Shown here: in pieces, positions 34,811-46,470 of the stretch
Numbering within the stretch: position 1 is the first letter of the stretch
How the letters are laid out: the number at the start of each line of letters is the position of its first letter
Assembly: GCA_963277665.1 (NCBI GenBank)
Contig: OY728122.1
Span: 1,980,848,883 to 1,980,912,882, forward strand
DNA length: 64,000 nucleotides
Direction: 5' to 3'
Source of the DNA: Viscum album
Lineage: Eukaryota > Streptophyta > Magnoliopsida > Santalales > Viscaceae
Notes under the pieces: generated by a model
What the model was told of the DNA's origin: nothing
Database searches by the model: none
What the model saw: only the letters and a program-made list of their open reading frames with translations
Program-made: the position numbers and the translations under genes

Positions 34811-35990
34811 AGAACATACTAGTCCAACACATTCATCTTAAGAAGAGGATGAAATATAACACAAACAATCGTATTAACACTAACATACAAAATGTGAAAA
34901 CTTTAATCATAAACCAATAATGGAATAAAAATAACTCATCCATAGTCAAAAATATCACAAAACCTTAAATAAAATATGGATGATATGTATCATAACAAAC
35001 CGACTGGAAAAAAGTTTAAAATTTATCAAAGGTTGTTGACATATATGAAATCAATACTATTTGAGAGAAATATCTCTTTTTTTGAAATCATTTAAAAGTC
35101 GTATAATTATATAGAAAACCATTATTTTGAAAATATCTTTATAAGCTTGTGAAGGAAGCTTCAAAGGTGTAATAACGGCGGAGAATAACCGCACCCTCCG
35201 TATAAGTTAAAAAACATTCTTACCTTAATTTTGTCAAAAAGGTTAAAAAGGATCTTGTTTGGAAAATGGCGGAAAGATTCCTTTATAAACCACATATAAA
35301 AGTCAACAAGGGTATAAATGACTTTAACCCATATTCTAGTAAATTGTAAAAATGGTTTGAAATACATTTTTAAGAAACATGGATGTGGATGATAAAGAAA
35401 TCCCAGTAGATTATTACGTATAAACAGCCATGGATAATGAAGAGATTGCGAAATAAACCCTTACCAATTTGGTAAATTACGAAACATACAACCCAGGAAA
35501 GATGTATCATACAATGAATAAGTAAATACACATAAATTAAAGTGTATTACACAAATAATATAATTATGGGCAGTACATACACCACAAAAATGGTAATGGT
35601 GGCAATATGGCATGAATCTCACGGGAATAAGGAGTGAGATGAAAACCCCTTACCTTGCACTTTACTTTAGTTGAGGGTACGTTTAACCTCATGTACGATG
35701 ATCTTAGTATGTTATTAAATCATACCAGAACCATATTAATATTTATGATATCATACATGATTCATTTATGACTTTATATTACCCATTTAATAATAATTTC
35801 CATGTTAAGTTAAAATTTCGGGTAATAATCATTTTTTTTATCATACGTGTTTTAACATGTCACTCTTGGTTGTATCAATTAGATCATGATTAAAATACTT
35901 CCAGAATATAAAAAATGATAAATATATCATATATATTTAGAATATAAATATGTATAATAGACATATATATGAAATGTAAAACACCATTTA

Positions 35991-36432
35991 TGGAGACGAT
36001 AGTCCGTACGTACGCATAAACGCTATTTCTATTTTCATATAGTATTGAACGGAAGTAAGTGAATAAGATATATGTAAGTACATTGATCCTTATATATATA
36101 TATATATATATATATCCAGTAGCATTATTATGTCATATATTACATACTTATTAGTAATATATATTTTTATAATTGTCGATGAATGGTGAACTTGGAAATG
36201 AATCTCATCACGTTGTGGAGACTGTAATCTGTACGTACGCACAAGCGAAAATATCATTCTTTTGATATTAAATTAACATATAATTGGATGGTATATCATA
36301 TATACAGAATCATTATCATGTTATATTTATTATTTACATGAATTACAAAACATTTTTATATCCATCCAAATAATAATATATTGAATAACAATTACACCAC
36401 GATGTGGAGACGGTAAGTCGTACATACGCACG
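35991..36432 (-). repeat. Three dispersed GTACGTACGC units, E2 left LTR
   Basis: Units of about 33 bases (GTGGAGAC, then GTAA, then CGTACGTACGCA) lie at 35,991, 36,213 and 36,402, separated by A+T-rich spacers of about 160-190 bases. Confidence 0.75.
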
Positions 36433-36775
36433 TATAGTGACATGTCATTCAAAGGATGGATAGAATACTGAATATGGTTGTACCATATTTATAATAATAT
36501 TACAGTATATAGGATATACTAGAATCATTATTTTATAATAGTAATAACAAAGAAATAAGAAGTGGAAGAAGAATGGAACTTGAAAAGGGGTGGTGAAATC
36601 ATTACCTCTTTTTCGCGTTCTTACTTTTGATTTGATCAAAAGGGCTCCTTAAGATGGCTTTATGACTAAAGGAAGGCCTCTAGGATGAATTTAGGGAAGT
36701 TGAGATAGTATGTGGCCAGGGGTATTCTGAAACAAAAGGCTTTGAAGGTGTGAATTAATGAGAAGGGTGAGTGTC

Positions 36776-36783
36776 CTTTTATA
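36776..36783 (-). promoter_or_regulatory. TATA box of E2, left LTR
   Basis: The minus strand reads TATAAAAG followed by GACACTCACCC. The right LTR keeps it at 43,494 and the third copy has TAATAAAAGG at 63,166. This makes R plus U5 about 2.7 kb long. Confidence 0.6.
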
Positions 36784-38372
36784 AGAGGGGTGAGGGGTAG
36801 CTTTGGAAAAGCTAGAAATATTATTTTATAATAAATTTATATTCGGTTTATAATGGCTCCAATGTGGATTATTTAAAGTTTAAGGTGGGGATGGGTCGAA
36901 AATGACTCAACCAATATAATTTAGGCTTGTTTGGGTCATTATATTAACCTTATCTTTTAGTTTTAACACTTAGTCAATTAGTTTGACACTTACCATGTCA
37001 CTTTGTATTTTTATATTATATAGTTAATAAACATACAATATACATCCAAGGGACCCCCCAAATAGTCCATTAATAATAAAAATATCATGATATAAGTCTC
37101 TTGGCCGAACCTTAGATTTTTAAGAATTTAATATCAATTAATAATATAATATTTGTTGTAAAAACTCTTTTATGTCAATTTTGACACTATTCAATAATTG
37201 GCTTTTTTAAAAATCATAACAGAATTATTACTTTGAAAAAATATAATTAAATCAATCCTAATATGCAATATTATCCTAGAAAATTAGTGTAATTCATAAA
37301 AAGTCTCATATTAAATTTATTTGGGTATTTATAATATCAATTATTTTAATTTTTCACTATTATAGTAATTACTGCATCATCATTGTATCATAAATAAATT
37401 AAATTATTTAATGTCTAAAAATTAAAACTAAAATACCATTATGTAGTAAATAGTTTTAGATTTATAATGAATATTTATAGTCGAAAATCCAACATATATA
37501 ACCTTATGTAAAAATTGTTCTGCTAAAAGATATATGCTTATGTTATTTTTGTATTTATTTTAACTTAATTAATATAAAGTGTCATTATCACTTACAAGTG
37601 GCTCCATGGGGTCCAAAAATCGTCCCAAATATGCCCATGGTCGGAAATGTATCAACCAATAAGGTTAGGACATGTTTTTGGGTAATTTAGTATTATTATA
37701 ATATTATTTTTTTAACCCTTATTTACCAGATTTACCCTTTAACCATGGAAAATAAAATATTTACCGAAGTAATTATTCAAAATGTCTAAAAATAAAAGTT
37801 ACCTATTTACATAATTTGAACATCCTGATTCCAAATATGGAATCAATTTTTATAAATTCAAAACACAGAAGTGGCAGAAAATAATTTAAAATTAATTCCT
37901 GTTGTCAAAACAAGAAGCGTGTTTTTAAGATATAATAACTATCAAAAGACTAATACTTGTTTATGTCCAGTTTAATTGTGAAATTATGTCCAATGACCAA
38001 CATTGTATTAAATGGTAAAAATATATTCTAAATATACTTTAAAATCACTCAAATTCATAATTTATCACTAATAATTATTTTGATTAAAAAAGTTGTTTTT
38101 AATTAAAATTTAGTAATTTTCACTATTCATCAAAATATTAAAGTTATCCGAAAAGTACCAAAATTTGAACTTAGGCTAAATTCGATACTCCAAATCCAAA
38201 AATGAAGTCCATTTTGAGAGATAAAATTTCTAATTTTTTTAAAAAGTTGGTATTACGATTCATAACGGCTACTTTGATTGGTCTTGGTGTGTGTTAGAAT
38301 TCAAAGTTGTGTACAACACACACTACTGTATTATTCAAAGAGAAGCATACCGTGGAAGCTCGGGGTGTTACA

Positions 38373-38386
38373 TTCTCCACTCCTTC
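38373..38386 (-). other. E2 polypurine tract
   Basis: The minus strand reads GAAGGAGTGGAGAA directly before the LTR start TGTAACACC. It is similar to the E1 tract (GAAGGAGGGAATGA). Confidence 0.85.
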
Positions 38387-39803
38387 AACAAATTGGGTCC
38401 TTGCAATTTTATATTTTTCATTGAAAATAAAGTTTGAAAATAGAAAATATCATTGTGGAAAAAACCCACATCGGAAATTTGGTTAATAAAATTTTAGTCT
38501 TAACAAGATGAAAAGAGAAATGAAAGGGTCACCACAAAATTATTATCTCGATTAAGAGGACATTGGTGGAAATTATAGACATATAACTGGAGTAAAAACA
38601 TAAAGATTTATAGGTAGTTATTGAGGTCATCAATCACAAACAAGTTTAAAATTGGGGTCCTTAAATTCATCAATCTATGATGATTTAAAATACCATTGGT
38701 TCAACAAAACATAAGGTATTAGGATAACACATTTTTTATGTTTCAAAATATCTTAGTTGAAATCCCACATCAAAAAATGTATTAATGAGGCCTCTATTTA
38801 AAATAAAGAGTGGAAAGTATGAAGATTACCGAAAATAACACATACTAGGGTTCCATGTAGGGAAATATGGATATGGAGGAGAAATAAAACCATCAATTAT
38901 CTGATGGAGAGTGGTAGAGAACATGGCTATGAAAAGGCCAAAAATCTTAAAGCCATAAATTAGTGATGATATAAGGTACCATCTAGGACAACATTTTTGT
39001 TCTAAGTTCCTTTTCTTAATGTTGAGGAATTTATTTATGAGATTGGCTAAGATCATAAGGAGATATACTTACTTTATAATTAGAGTTTTATCCATTAATA
39101 AATTTCTACCAAAAACTCATCTTTCACCCCAAAACATAATACAACTAAAAAATACTCTATTTATCCTAATCATATAGGGTTCCAAATATAATGAATTTAT
39201 ATTTCACATATCAGACCCTTTATGTAATGAAACTACATTATACCATATAGGAACATCTTGTAGCATAATGGTAGGTGATAAATCCCAATTTTACTATGGT
39301 TGTGGATTCGATTTTCGGAGCTTTGTCTGACACGACAGGTCGTCACACGGTCTGGGTGTTGTCCTTTTATAAAAATCCAAAAAACTATCCTTTCAAACTT
39401 AATCCATTCCAACCATTAGACTTATCAAAAATAATATTATCCAAACTCACATTCCAAAATTTACAAGGAAGTTAAACATAATGAGGATCCTTTTTTCGAA
39501 GTAATAACATGTGACCGCCTTCCTCATATATTCTTTTAAAACACCGTAACATCCTGAATTACCAAAATCAACCATCTCTTATTCAAAAATCACTACCTCA
39601 ATATTAGGACCATATTAAGGTTTATCTTTCCTTCAACCATGTAATTTCAAAAAATAATAACTCACTGTGGAGTCACTTTTCATAGTACCATAAAATCTCA
39701 AATCCTTAATTAAATAGTACTGCAGTACAATCCTTATTTATTTCCAGAACATCATTGATAAAACACTAAAATGAAATAATTCTAAAATGACAACATAAGA
39801 ACA
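38387..39803 (-). other. E2 interior between gag and PPT
   Basis: A+T-rich, with short frames only (up to 76 codons). No protease, RT, RNase H or integrase motif was seen on either strand. Confidence 0.6.
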
Positions 39804-40323
39804 CTAGTCATTCCTCTTTATCTGTGATAGTATCATAACTTGATTACTATCCAATAGCATCATTTGCGGCACAGTCTGATTACTGGGACATTGGTTTGTA
39901 TAGTGTCCAAACTCCTTGAAAATGAAGCATTGTACATTTGAAACCATTTTCTTACCCTTGCAGTCACGTACTTTGTGCCCTTTTCTTCTACACTTATAAC
40001 AAACTCTCATTCCTTTCAGGCAAGTTCCAGGGTGTTTCTTCCCATAGTTATCACATATAGGAAAATTTATTCTTTTCCTTCTTCCCTTTACCCATATTTC
40101 TCTCTTCCATCCTTTTCTTCTCTTGCTTCCCTTCAAAGACACAGGACTTCGAGAATTCTTCACTCATCTTATCAACACATGATACTATTTATTCATATGA
40201 TGATAATATGTGGGAAACTATTTCCCTTCTAAATTCTGGCATAGGACCATGAAAGATATGATCCTTCTTATTCTTTGGATCATATGCATTACAGGAGTAC
40301 ACATTCATTCTACTGGGTGCCAT
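39804..40323 (-). pseudogene. gag: E2 gag remnant with three zinc knuckles
   Basis: A frame starting at ATG 40,321-40,323 (MAPSRMN...) leads through a stop near ILSSYE into an open stretch at 39,804-40,163. That stretch has a basic linker (residues 11-32) and three knuckle positions. The first, CDNYGKKHPGTC (37-48), has Tyr in place of the second Cys. The second, CYKCRRKGHKVRDC (55-68), is intact. The third, CFIFKEFGHYTNQC (79-92), has Phe in place of the second Cys. The usual capsid domain of some 200-300 residues is missing between the start and the knuckles, so this gag is internally deleted. It lies where gag is expected, about 490 bases after the PBS. No pol follows. Confidence 0.82.
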
Positions 40324-40811
40324 TTCTATACAATAGCATAAACTAGGTCAGTTTATGAATTGCAATGAATAATTACCAAACTTGTAAAATACCTAGCACA
40401 AATTGAACAGTTTATGGATATAATCCATAATCATAAAAATGTTTTCTTTGAGTAAGTATATACTCATAAGCCCTTAATAATAGTTTTTAAAGAAAATGAG
40501 AATTATCCTAAGCATATTCCCTAGGAGTGTTGTAACCAAGAGTGCAACAAGTCCCGTTGTCATGCACCAGTTCCCATTCGAGTCTAGCTGAAAGTGGTGT
40601 TTTCGGGTTTTACCCCTAGGTCCATCTGTGCCAGAGCCGCCTCTACCTGCTCGTATCCAGACAGGGATGTATTGCTCGGAAAACTCAAAAAATCTCTACA
40701 ATAACAAAATTCTAGGAAGTTCTTCTATACTAATCCTCAAAGTCTATCTTAGGGCTATGTGCTCTAATCAGAGTTTATCTAAATCATGTTTCCATGGTTA
40801 TTTCTAAACTT
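40324..40811 (-). other. E2 leader between PBS and gag
   Basis: About 490 bases without a recognisable gene, the untranslated leader of the element. A less A+T-rich patch at about 40,530-40,680 has no identified match. Confidence 0.55.
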
Positions 40812-40823
40812 CCTCTGATACCA
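40812..40823 (-). other. E2 primer-binding site (tRNA-iMet)
   Basis: The minus strand reads TGGTATCAGAGG, two bases after the 5' LTR end. It is identical to the E1 site. Confidence 0.9.
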
Positions 40824-41089
40824 ACTGTAATTCCCCGACCCCAGTTACCTAGAGTCGGTGCATTATTTTAATACATTGGCATGATTACAAGGAATCAAGT
40901 CCCAAAGGACAGATCAGTTTAACAGTCTTGTAAAAATAGATCACATACATGAATGTTACATTTTCACTTTATGACGTACAAAACAACATAAATAATCTTT
41001 TTGAATCCCATTATTCCCTTGGCTTAACCCTGAATATCAATCACATTACACTTCTTGGAATCCTAGGAAAAATAAAACATATAAAGGGG

Positions 41090-41105
41090 TGAGCTCAAAT
41101 GCTCA
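41090..41105 (-). other. Conserved LTR hairpin, E2 right copy
   Basis: TGAGCTCAAATGCTCA, identical to 34,358. Confidence 0.65.
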
Positions 41106-43493
41106 GTAAGGGTAAGCAATACAGTGGAAACTTTCATAAAAAAGCATAAACATTTAAGGCAATGTATAAAACTAAAAAAAAGCCTTTTAAAATTGAACTT
41201 CAGCATAGTATGGCAGAAATAAAATGAAATAATGTCATTTACTTATTTACATGGATATTATACTAATCGAATAATCACATGCAATATCACTATCCACCTT
41301 CATAATGATGGAATGCATGATACTGAACTTTAATTTCTGTGTCGAGGCCTCGTGCCAAGACCTAAGGGATAACTGTAACCAGAACCCAACCCGGAGAGCC
41401 TCTGTAACCGGACTCTATCCTAGAGTGCCTCTAATAACCAGACTACAACACGAAGTGCCTCTAATAACCGGACACCAACCTGGAGTGCCTCTTATAACCG
41501 GACACCAACCCGGAGGGCTTGCTTTTACCGGTCCCCAACTCGGAACATACTAGTCCAACACATTCATCTTAAGAAGAGGATGAAATATAACATAAACATT
41601 CGTATTAAAAATAACATAAAAATTTCAAAACTTTAATCATAAACCATTAATGTCATAAAAATAACTCATCCATAGTCAAAAATATCACAAAACCTTAAAT
41701 ACAATATAGATGATTTGTATCATAATACATCGACTTGAAACAAGTTTAAAATTTATCAAAGGATGTTGACATAGATGAAATCAATACTGTTTGAGAGAAA
41801 TATCTCTTTTTTGAAATCATTTAAAAGTTGCATAATTATAGAGAATACCTTTATTTTGAAAATATCTTTATAAGCTTGTGAAGGAAGCTTCAATGGTGTA
41901 ATAATGGCGTAGAATAACTATACCTGCCGTATAAGTTAAAAAAATGCTTACCTTAATTTTTTCAAAAAGGTTGAAAAGGACCTTGTTTAGAAAACGACAG
42001 AAATATTCCTTTATAAACCACTTATAAAAGTCAACAAGGGTATAAATGACTTTATCCCATATTCTAGTAAATAGTAAAAATGTTTTGAAATACATTTTTA
42101 AGAAACATGGATGTGGATGATAAAGAAATCCCAGTAGATTATTACGTATAAACAACCTCGGATAATGAAGAGATTGTGAAATAAACCCTTACCAATTTGG
42201 TAACATACGAAACATACAACCCATGAAAGAGGTATCATACAATTAATATGTAAATACACATAAATTAAAGTGTATTACACAAAGAATATAATTATGGGTA
42301 GTACATACACCACACAAACGGTAATGGTGGAAATATGGCATGAATCTCACGGGAATAAGGAGTGAGATGAAAACCCCTTACCTTGCACTTTCCTTTAGTT
42401 GAGGGTACGTTTAACCTCCTGTAAGAAGATCGTAGTATGTTATTAAATTATACCAGAACCATATTAATATTTATGATATCATTCATGATTCATTTATGAC
42501 TTTATATTACCCATTTAATAATAATTTCCATGTTAATAATAATCACTTTCTTTATCGTACGTGTTTTAACTTGTCACTCTTGGTTGTATCACTTAGATCA
42601 TGATTTAAATACTTCCAGAATATAAAAGATGATAAATATATCATATATATTTAGAATATAAATATGTATAATAGACAAATATATGAAATGGAAAACACCG
42701 TTTATGGAGATGGTAGTCTGTACGTACGCATAAATGTTGTTTCTGTTTTCATATAGCATTGAACGGAAGTAAGTGAATAAGATATATGTAAGTACATAGA
42801 CCCTTATATATATATATATATATATATATATCTCCAGTAGAATTATTGTGTCATATGTTACATACTTTTTTGTATTATATATTTTTATAATCGTCGATGA
42901 ATGGTGAACTTGGAAATGAATCTCATCGCGTCGTGGAGATGGTAATCCGTACGTACGCACGAGCGAAAATATCATTCTTTTGATATTAAAATAATATATA
43001 ATTGGATGGTATATCATATATACAGAATAATTATAATGTTATATTTATTATTTACATTAATTACAAATCATTTTTATATCCATCCAAATTATAATATATT
43101 GAATAACAATTACACCACGACGTGGAGACGGTTAGCCGTACATACGCACGTATGGTGACATGTCCTTCAAAGGATGGATAGAATACTGAATATGGTTGTA
43201 CCATATTTATAATAATATTAAAATATATAGGATATACTGGATTAATTATTTTAGAATATTAATAACAAAAAAATAAGAAGTGGAAGAAAAAAGGAACTTG
43301 AAAAAGGGTGGTGAAATCATTACCTCTTCTTCGGGTTCTTCCTTTTGATTTGATCAAAAGGGCTCCTTAGGATGGCTTTCTGACTAAAGTAAGGCCTCTA
43401 GGATGAATTTAGGAAAGTTAAGAGAGTATGTGGGAAGGGGTTGGCCGAATAAAAAGGCTTTTATGTTTTGAATTAATTAGAAGGGTGAGTGTT

Positions 43494-43501
43494 CTTTTAT
43501 A
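43494..43501 (-). promoter_or_regulatory. TATA box of E2, right (5') LTR
   Basis: The minus strand reads TATAAAAG followed by AACACTCACCC. As part of the 5' LTR this would drive the element transcript. Confidence 0.6.
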
Positions 43502-45085
43502 AGAGGGGTGAGAGGCACCTTTGGAAAAGCTAGAAATATTATTTTATAATAAATTCATATTCAGTTTATAATTGTTCCAATGTGGATTATTTAAAGGTTA
43601 TGGTGGGGATGAGTCGAAAACTACTCAACCAATAGAATTTAGAGAGGCTGGGGCATTATATTAACCTTATCTTTTAGTTTTAACACTTAGTTAATTAGTT
43701 TGACACTTACCATGTCACTTTGTATTTTTATATTGTATAGTTAATAAACGTAAAATATACATCCAAGAGACCCCCAAATGGTCCATTAATGATACAAATA
43801 TCATGATATAAGTCTCTTGGAAGAACATTAGATTTTTATAAATTTAATATCAATTAATAATATAATATGTTTTTTAAAAACTCTTTTATGTCAATTTTGA
43901 CACTATTCAATAATTGACTTTTGTAAAAATCATAATAGAATGATTACATCGAACAAAGATTATTAAATCCATCCTAACATGTCATATTATCCTAGAAAAT
44001 TAGTTTAATTCATTGAAAGTCTCAAATTAAATTTATTAGGGTATTTATATTATCAATTATTTTAATTTTTCACTATTACAGTAATTACTGCATCATCATT
44101 GTGTCATAAATTTATTAAATTATTTAATGTATAAAAATTAAAAATAAAATACTATTATGTAGGAAATATTTTTATCTTTCTAATTAATATTAATAGTAGA
44201 AATTCCAACATATATTACCCTATGTAACAATTGTTTTGCTAAAAGTTATATGCTTATGTCATTTTTGTATTTATTTTAACTTAATTAATATAAAGTGTCA
44301 TTATCACTTACAAGTGGCTCCATGGGGTCCAAAAATAGACCCAAAGATTCCAATGGTCGGTAATGTATCAACCAATAAGTTTAGGACAAGTTTTAGGGTA
44401 ATTTAGTATTATTATAATATTATTTTTAACCCTTATTTACCAGATTTACCATTTAACCATGGTAAATAAAATATTTACCGAAGTAATTATTCAAAATGTC
44501 TAAAAATAAAAGTTACATATTTACATAATTTGAACATCCTGATTCCAAATATGGAATCCATTTTTCCAAATTCAAAACACAAAAGTGGCATAAATTCATT
44601 TAAAATTAATTCCCATTGTCAAAACAAGAAGCGTGTTTTTAAGATATAATAACTATCAAAAGATTGATACTTGTTTATATTTGGTTTAATTCTGAAATTA
44701 TGTCCAATGACCAACATTGTATTAAATGGTAAAAATATATTCTAAATATACTTTAAAACCACTCAAATTCATAATTTATCACTAATAATTATTTTGATTA
44801 AAAATGATGTTTTTAATTAAAATTTAGTAATTTTCACTATTCATCAAAATATTAAAGTTATCCGAAAAGCACCAAAATTTCACCTTAGGCTAAATTTGAT
44901 ACTCCCAATCCAAAAATGAAGTTCATTTTGGGAGATAAAATTTCTAAAATTTTAAAAATTAGGTATTACGATTCATAACGGCTACTTTGATTGGTTGTGG
45001 TGTGTGTTAGAACTCAATGTTGCATAGAACACACGCTACTGTATTATTCAAAGAGAAGTGTAAAATGGAAGCTCAAGGTGTTACA

Positions 45086-45090
45086 TGTTA
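45086..45090. repeat. E2 target-site duplication, right
   Basis: TGTTA follows the LTR end GTGTTACA. Joining the two sides restores TTTGATGTTACCTATGA, which matches 55,381 onward. Confidence 0.92.
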
Positions 45091-46470
45091 CCTATGATTT
45101 ACTAATTAAATGATCCAAGTATATCATTGATATTCATTTTTTTAATGTTCTGATGTCAGGATATTTATAAAACCCATTTAAAATTCATATGTTATTCTAT
45201 GGTTAAATTCTTATGAATCCAACTTATTTTCATGGGTTATTATATGATGAAATGATTATAAAACCCATATATTTTCAATAGGTTAAGATAAGATGAAATT
45301 TTTATGATACCAATTTCAATTCAATGGCTATGATATGATGCATTTGTTATTATCTTGTTGGACACATATTTATGATTCTCATTATGTGTCAACGATTGTG
45401 TTATAAATAAGGATAGTAGTTTCACTATACTCAATGATGGGTGGAACCTATATCTCCCTCTAATGAATTGGGTAATAATTTACACCTCATGATATATATA
45501 AGACTATAATACGGAGTTAACTTAGTTCAATTGGGGACTTTGTTCGCCATGATAATCCAAGAGTGAACCTTGACTACTATGATGTTATTAATGGGAATAT
45601 CATTCATGACCATAATGTTATGCATGAACCTGAATAAATGATAAAACATTTATGCGTAATCTTTATTAAATGTTACCAATGTTATGTATGAACGAATTTA
45701 CATGTTAAAAATTTTATTCATTTACCTGATTACGTGTTTTCTATGTTAAGCATGGAACCGATTACATGTTCACAATCTTATGCATGGACCTGTATTTGTG
45801 GTCGATATTGCTATGTGTGGACCATGTCTCATTAACATATGTTTATGTGAGGTCCAAAATTAATTTAGTTATCTTATGTAGTGGACCATTTTATATTTAT
45901 TCAGTTTTACAATATTATAAACCAATGTGTATGCGATAAATCTATATTTTATTCCACTGATATTATCTAATGAATTATGTTCTTAAATTTTATTTTTATT
46001 TATGTCTTATGAACATCCAATAATTCTTACATGACTTCTATTTATGATCTATGAATTGTTGGGTTTGAACATCATATGTTTTTTTCATGATTCTTTACAA
46101 ATATTATAATCTTATGCTTTCATATGATCATTGAGTAATATCTATTATCTTTACCCTTAATGAGAATTTGAGCACATAATATCTTATCTTTCCTTCCAAA
46201 AATTATTAATAAAGGATAAGGTTTGGTATTCATTAGAATATTATTATGTGAGAAGATCCTTGTTGGCGATATAGAAAATATTTCATGAATTAATAGGATG
46301 GTGTTCCACGTTTCCATAGGAACTACTATATTTTGGTCTTCATATGTGAATTTGGGTAATATATTCAATATTCATATAAAAATATGCAATATCAATGTAT
46401 GAGAGTCATGGGATTCTATAACTTGTATTAAAGGAATGATTAATTTGATCATTGTAAATTAATAAGTGAA
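45091..46470 (+). repeat. Repeat C, copy 1, segment d (LTR end)
   Basis: Continues the homology with 55,391 to about 56,760. Both copies show repeated ATGCATGAACC and CATGTTCA phrases (45,600-45,800 and 55,990-56,060) and a block at 46,250-46,310 matching 56,545-56,605 (ATATTTC(A/T)TGAATTAA). Similarity fades past about 46,470, which is taken as the approximate end of the C LTR. Confidence 0.6.

Larger units (their letters stand above)
34094..38372 (-). repeat. E2 3' LTR (4,279 bp)
   Basis: It starts TGTAACACCCCGAGC on the minus strand at 38,372 and ends GGAGCATTACA at 34,094. In transcription order it has U3 of about 1.6 kb, a TATA box at 36,776, three GTACGTACGC motif units (36,432-35,991), several GGTAAG sites, a 30-bp tandem repeat (34,810-34,655) and a hairpin (34,358-34,373). 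A (TA)n run is at about 36,092-36,114. Confidence 0.92.
34094..45085 (-). mobile_element. E2: second gag-only element with giant LTRs
   Basis: Direct repeats of 4,279 and 4,260 bp flank a 2,453-bp interior. On the minus strand the order is 5' LTR (40,826-45,085), PBS for tRNA-iMet, shortened gag with zinc knuckles, PPT and 3' LTR (34,094-38,372). The target duplication is perfect. No protease, RT or integrase is present. The gag is of Ty3/gypsy type. LTRs differ at roughly one base in ten over the first 120 or so bases. It is nested in repeat C and related to it. A third LTR of this family lies at 61,085 in the opposite orientation. Confidence 0.93.
40826..45085 (-). repeat. E2 5' LTR (4,260 bp)
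   Basis: Partner of 34,094-38,372 with the same ends (TGTAACACC at 45,085, GGGAATTACA at 40,826). It has TATAAAAG at 43,494-43,501, GTACGTACGC units at 42,703, 42,931 and 43,130, a 30-bp tandem repeat at 41,385-41,550, a hairpin at 41,090-41,105 and a (TA)n run at about 42,805-42,832. The tandem repeat gives an 82-codon antisense frame (41,305-41,553). Confidence 0.92.

Noticed and set aside
34586..34822. A frame encoding a repeated PLITRHQPG peptide, also at 41,305-41,553
   Set aside because: It arises from the 30-bp tandem repeat, which keeps any frame open, and it is antisense to E2. No sign of a real protein.
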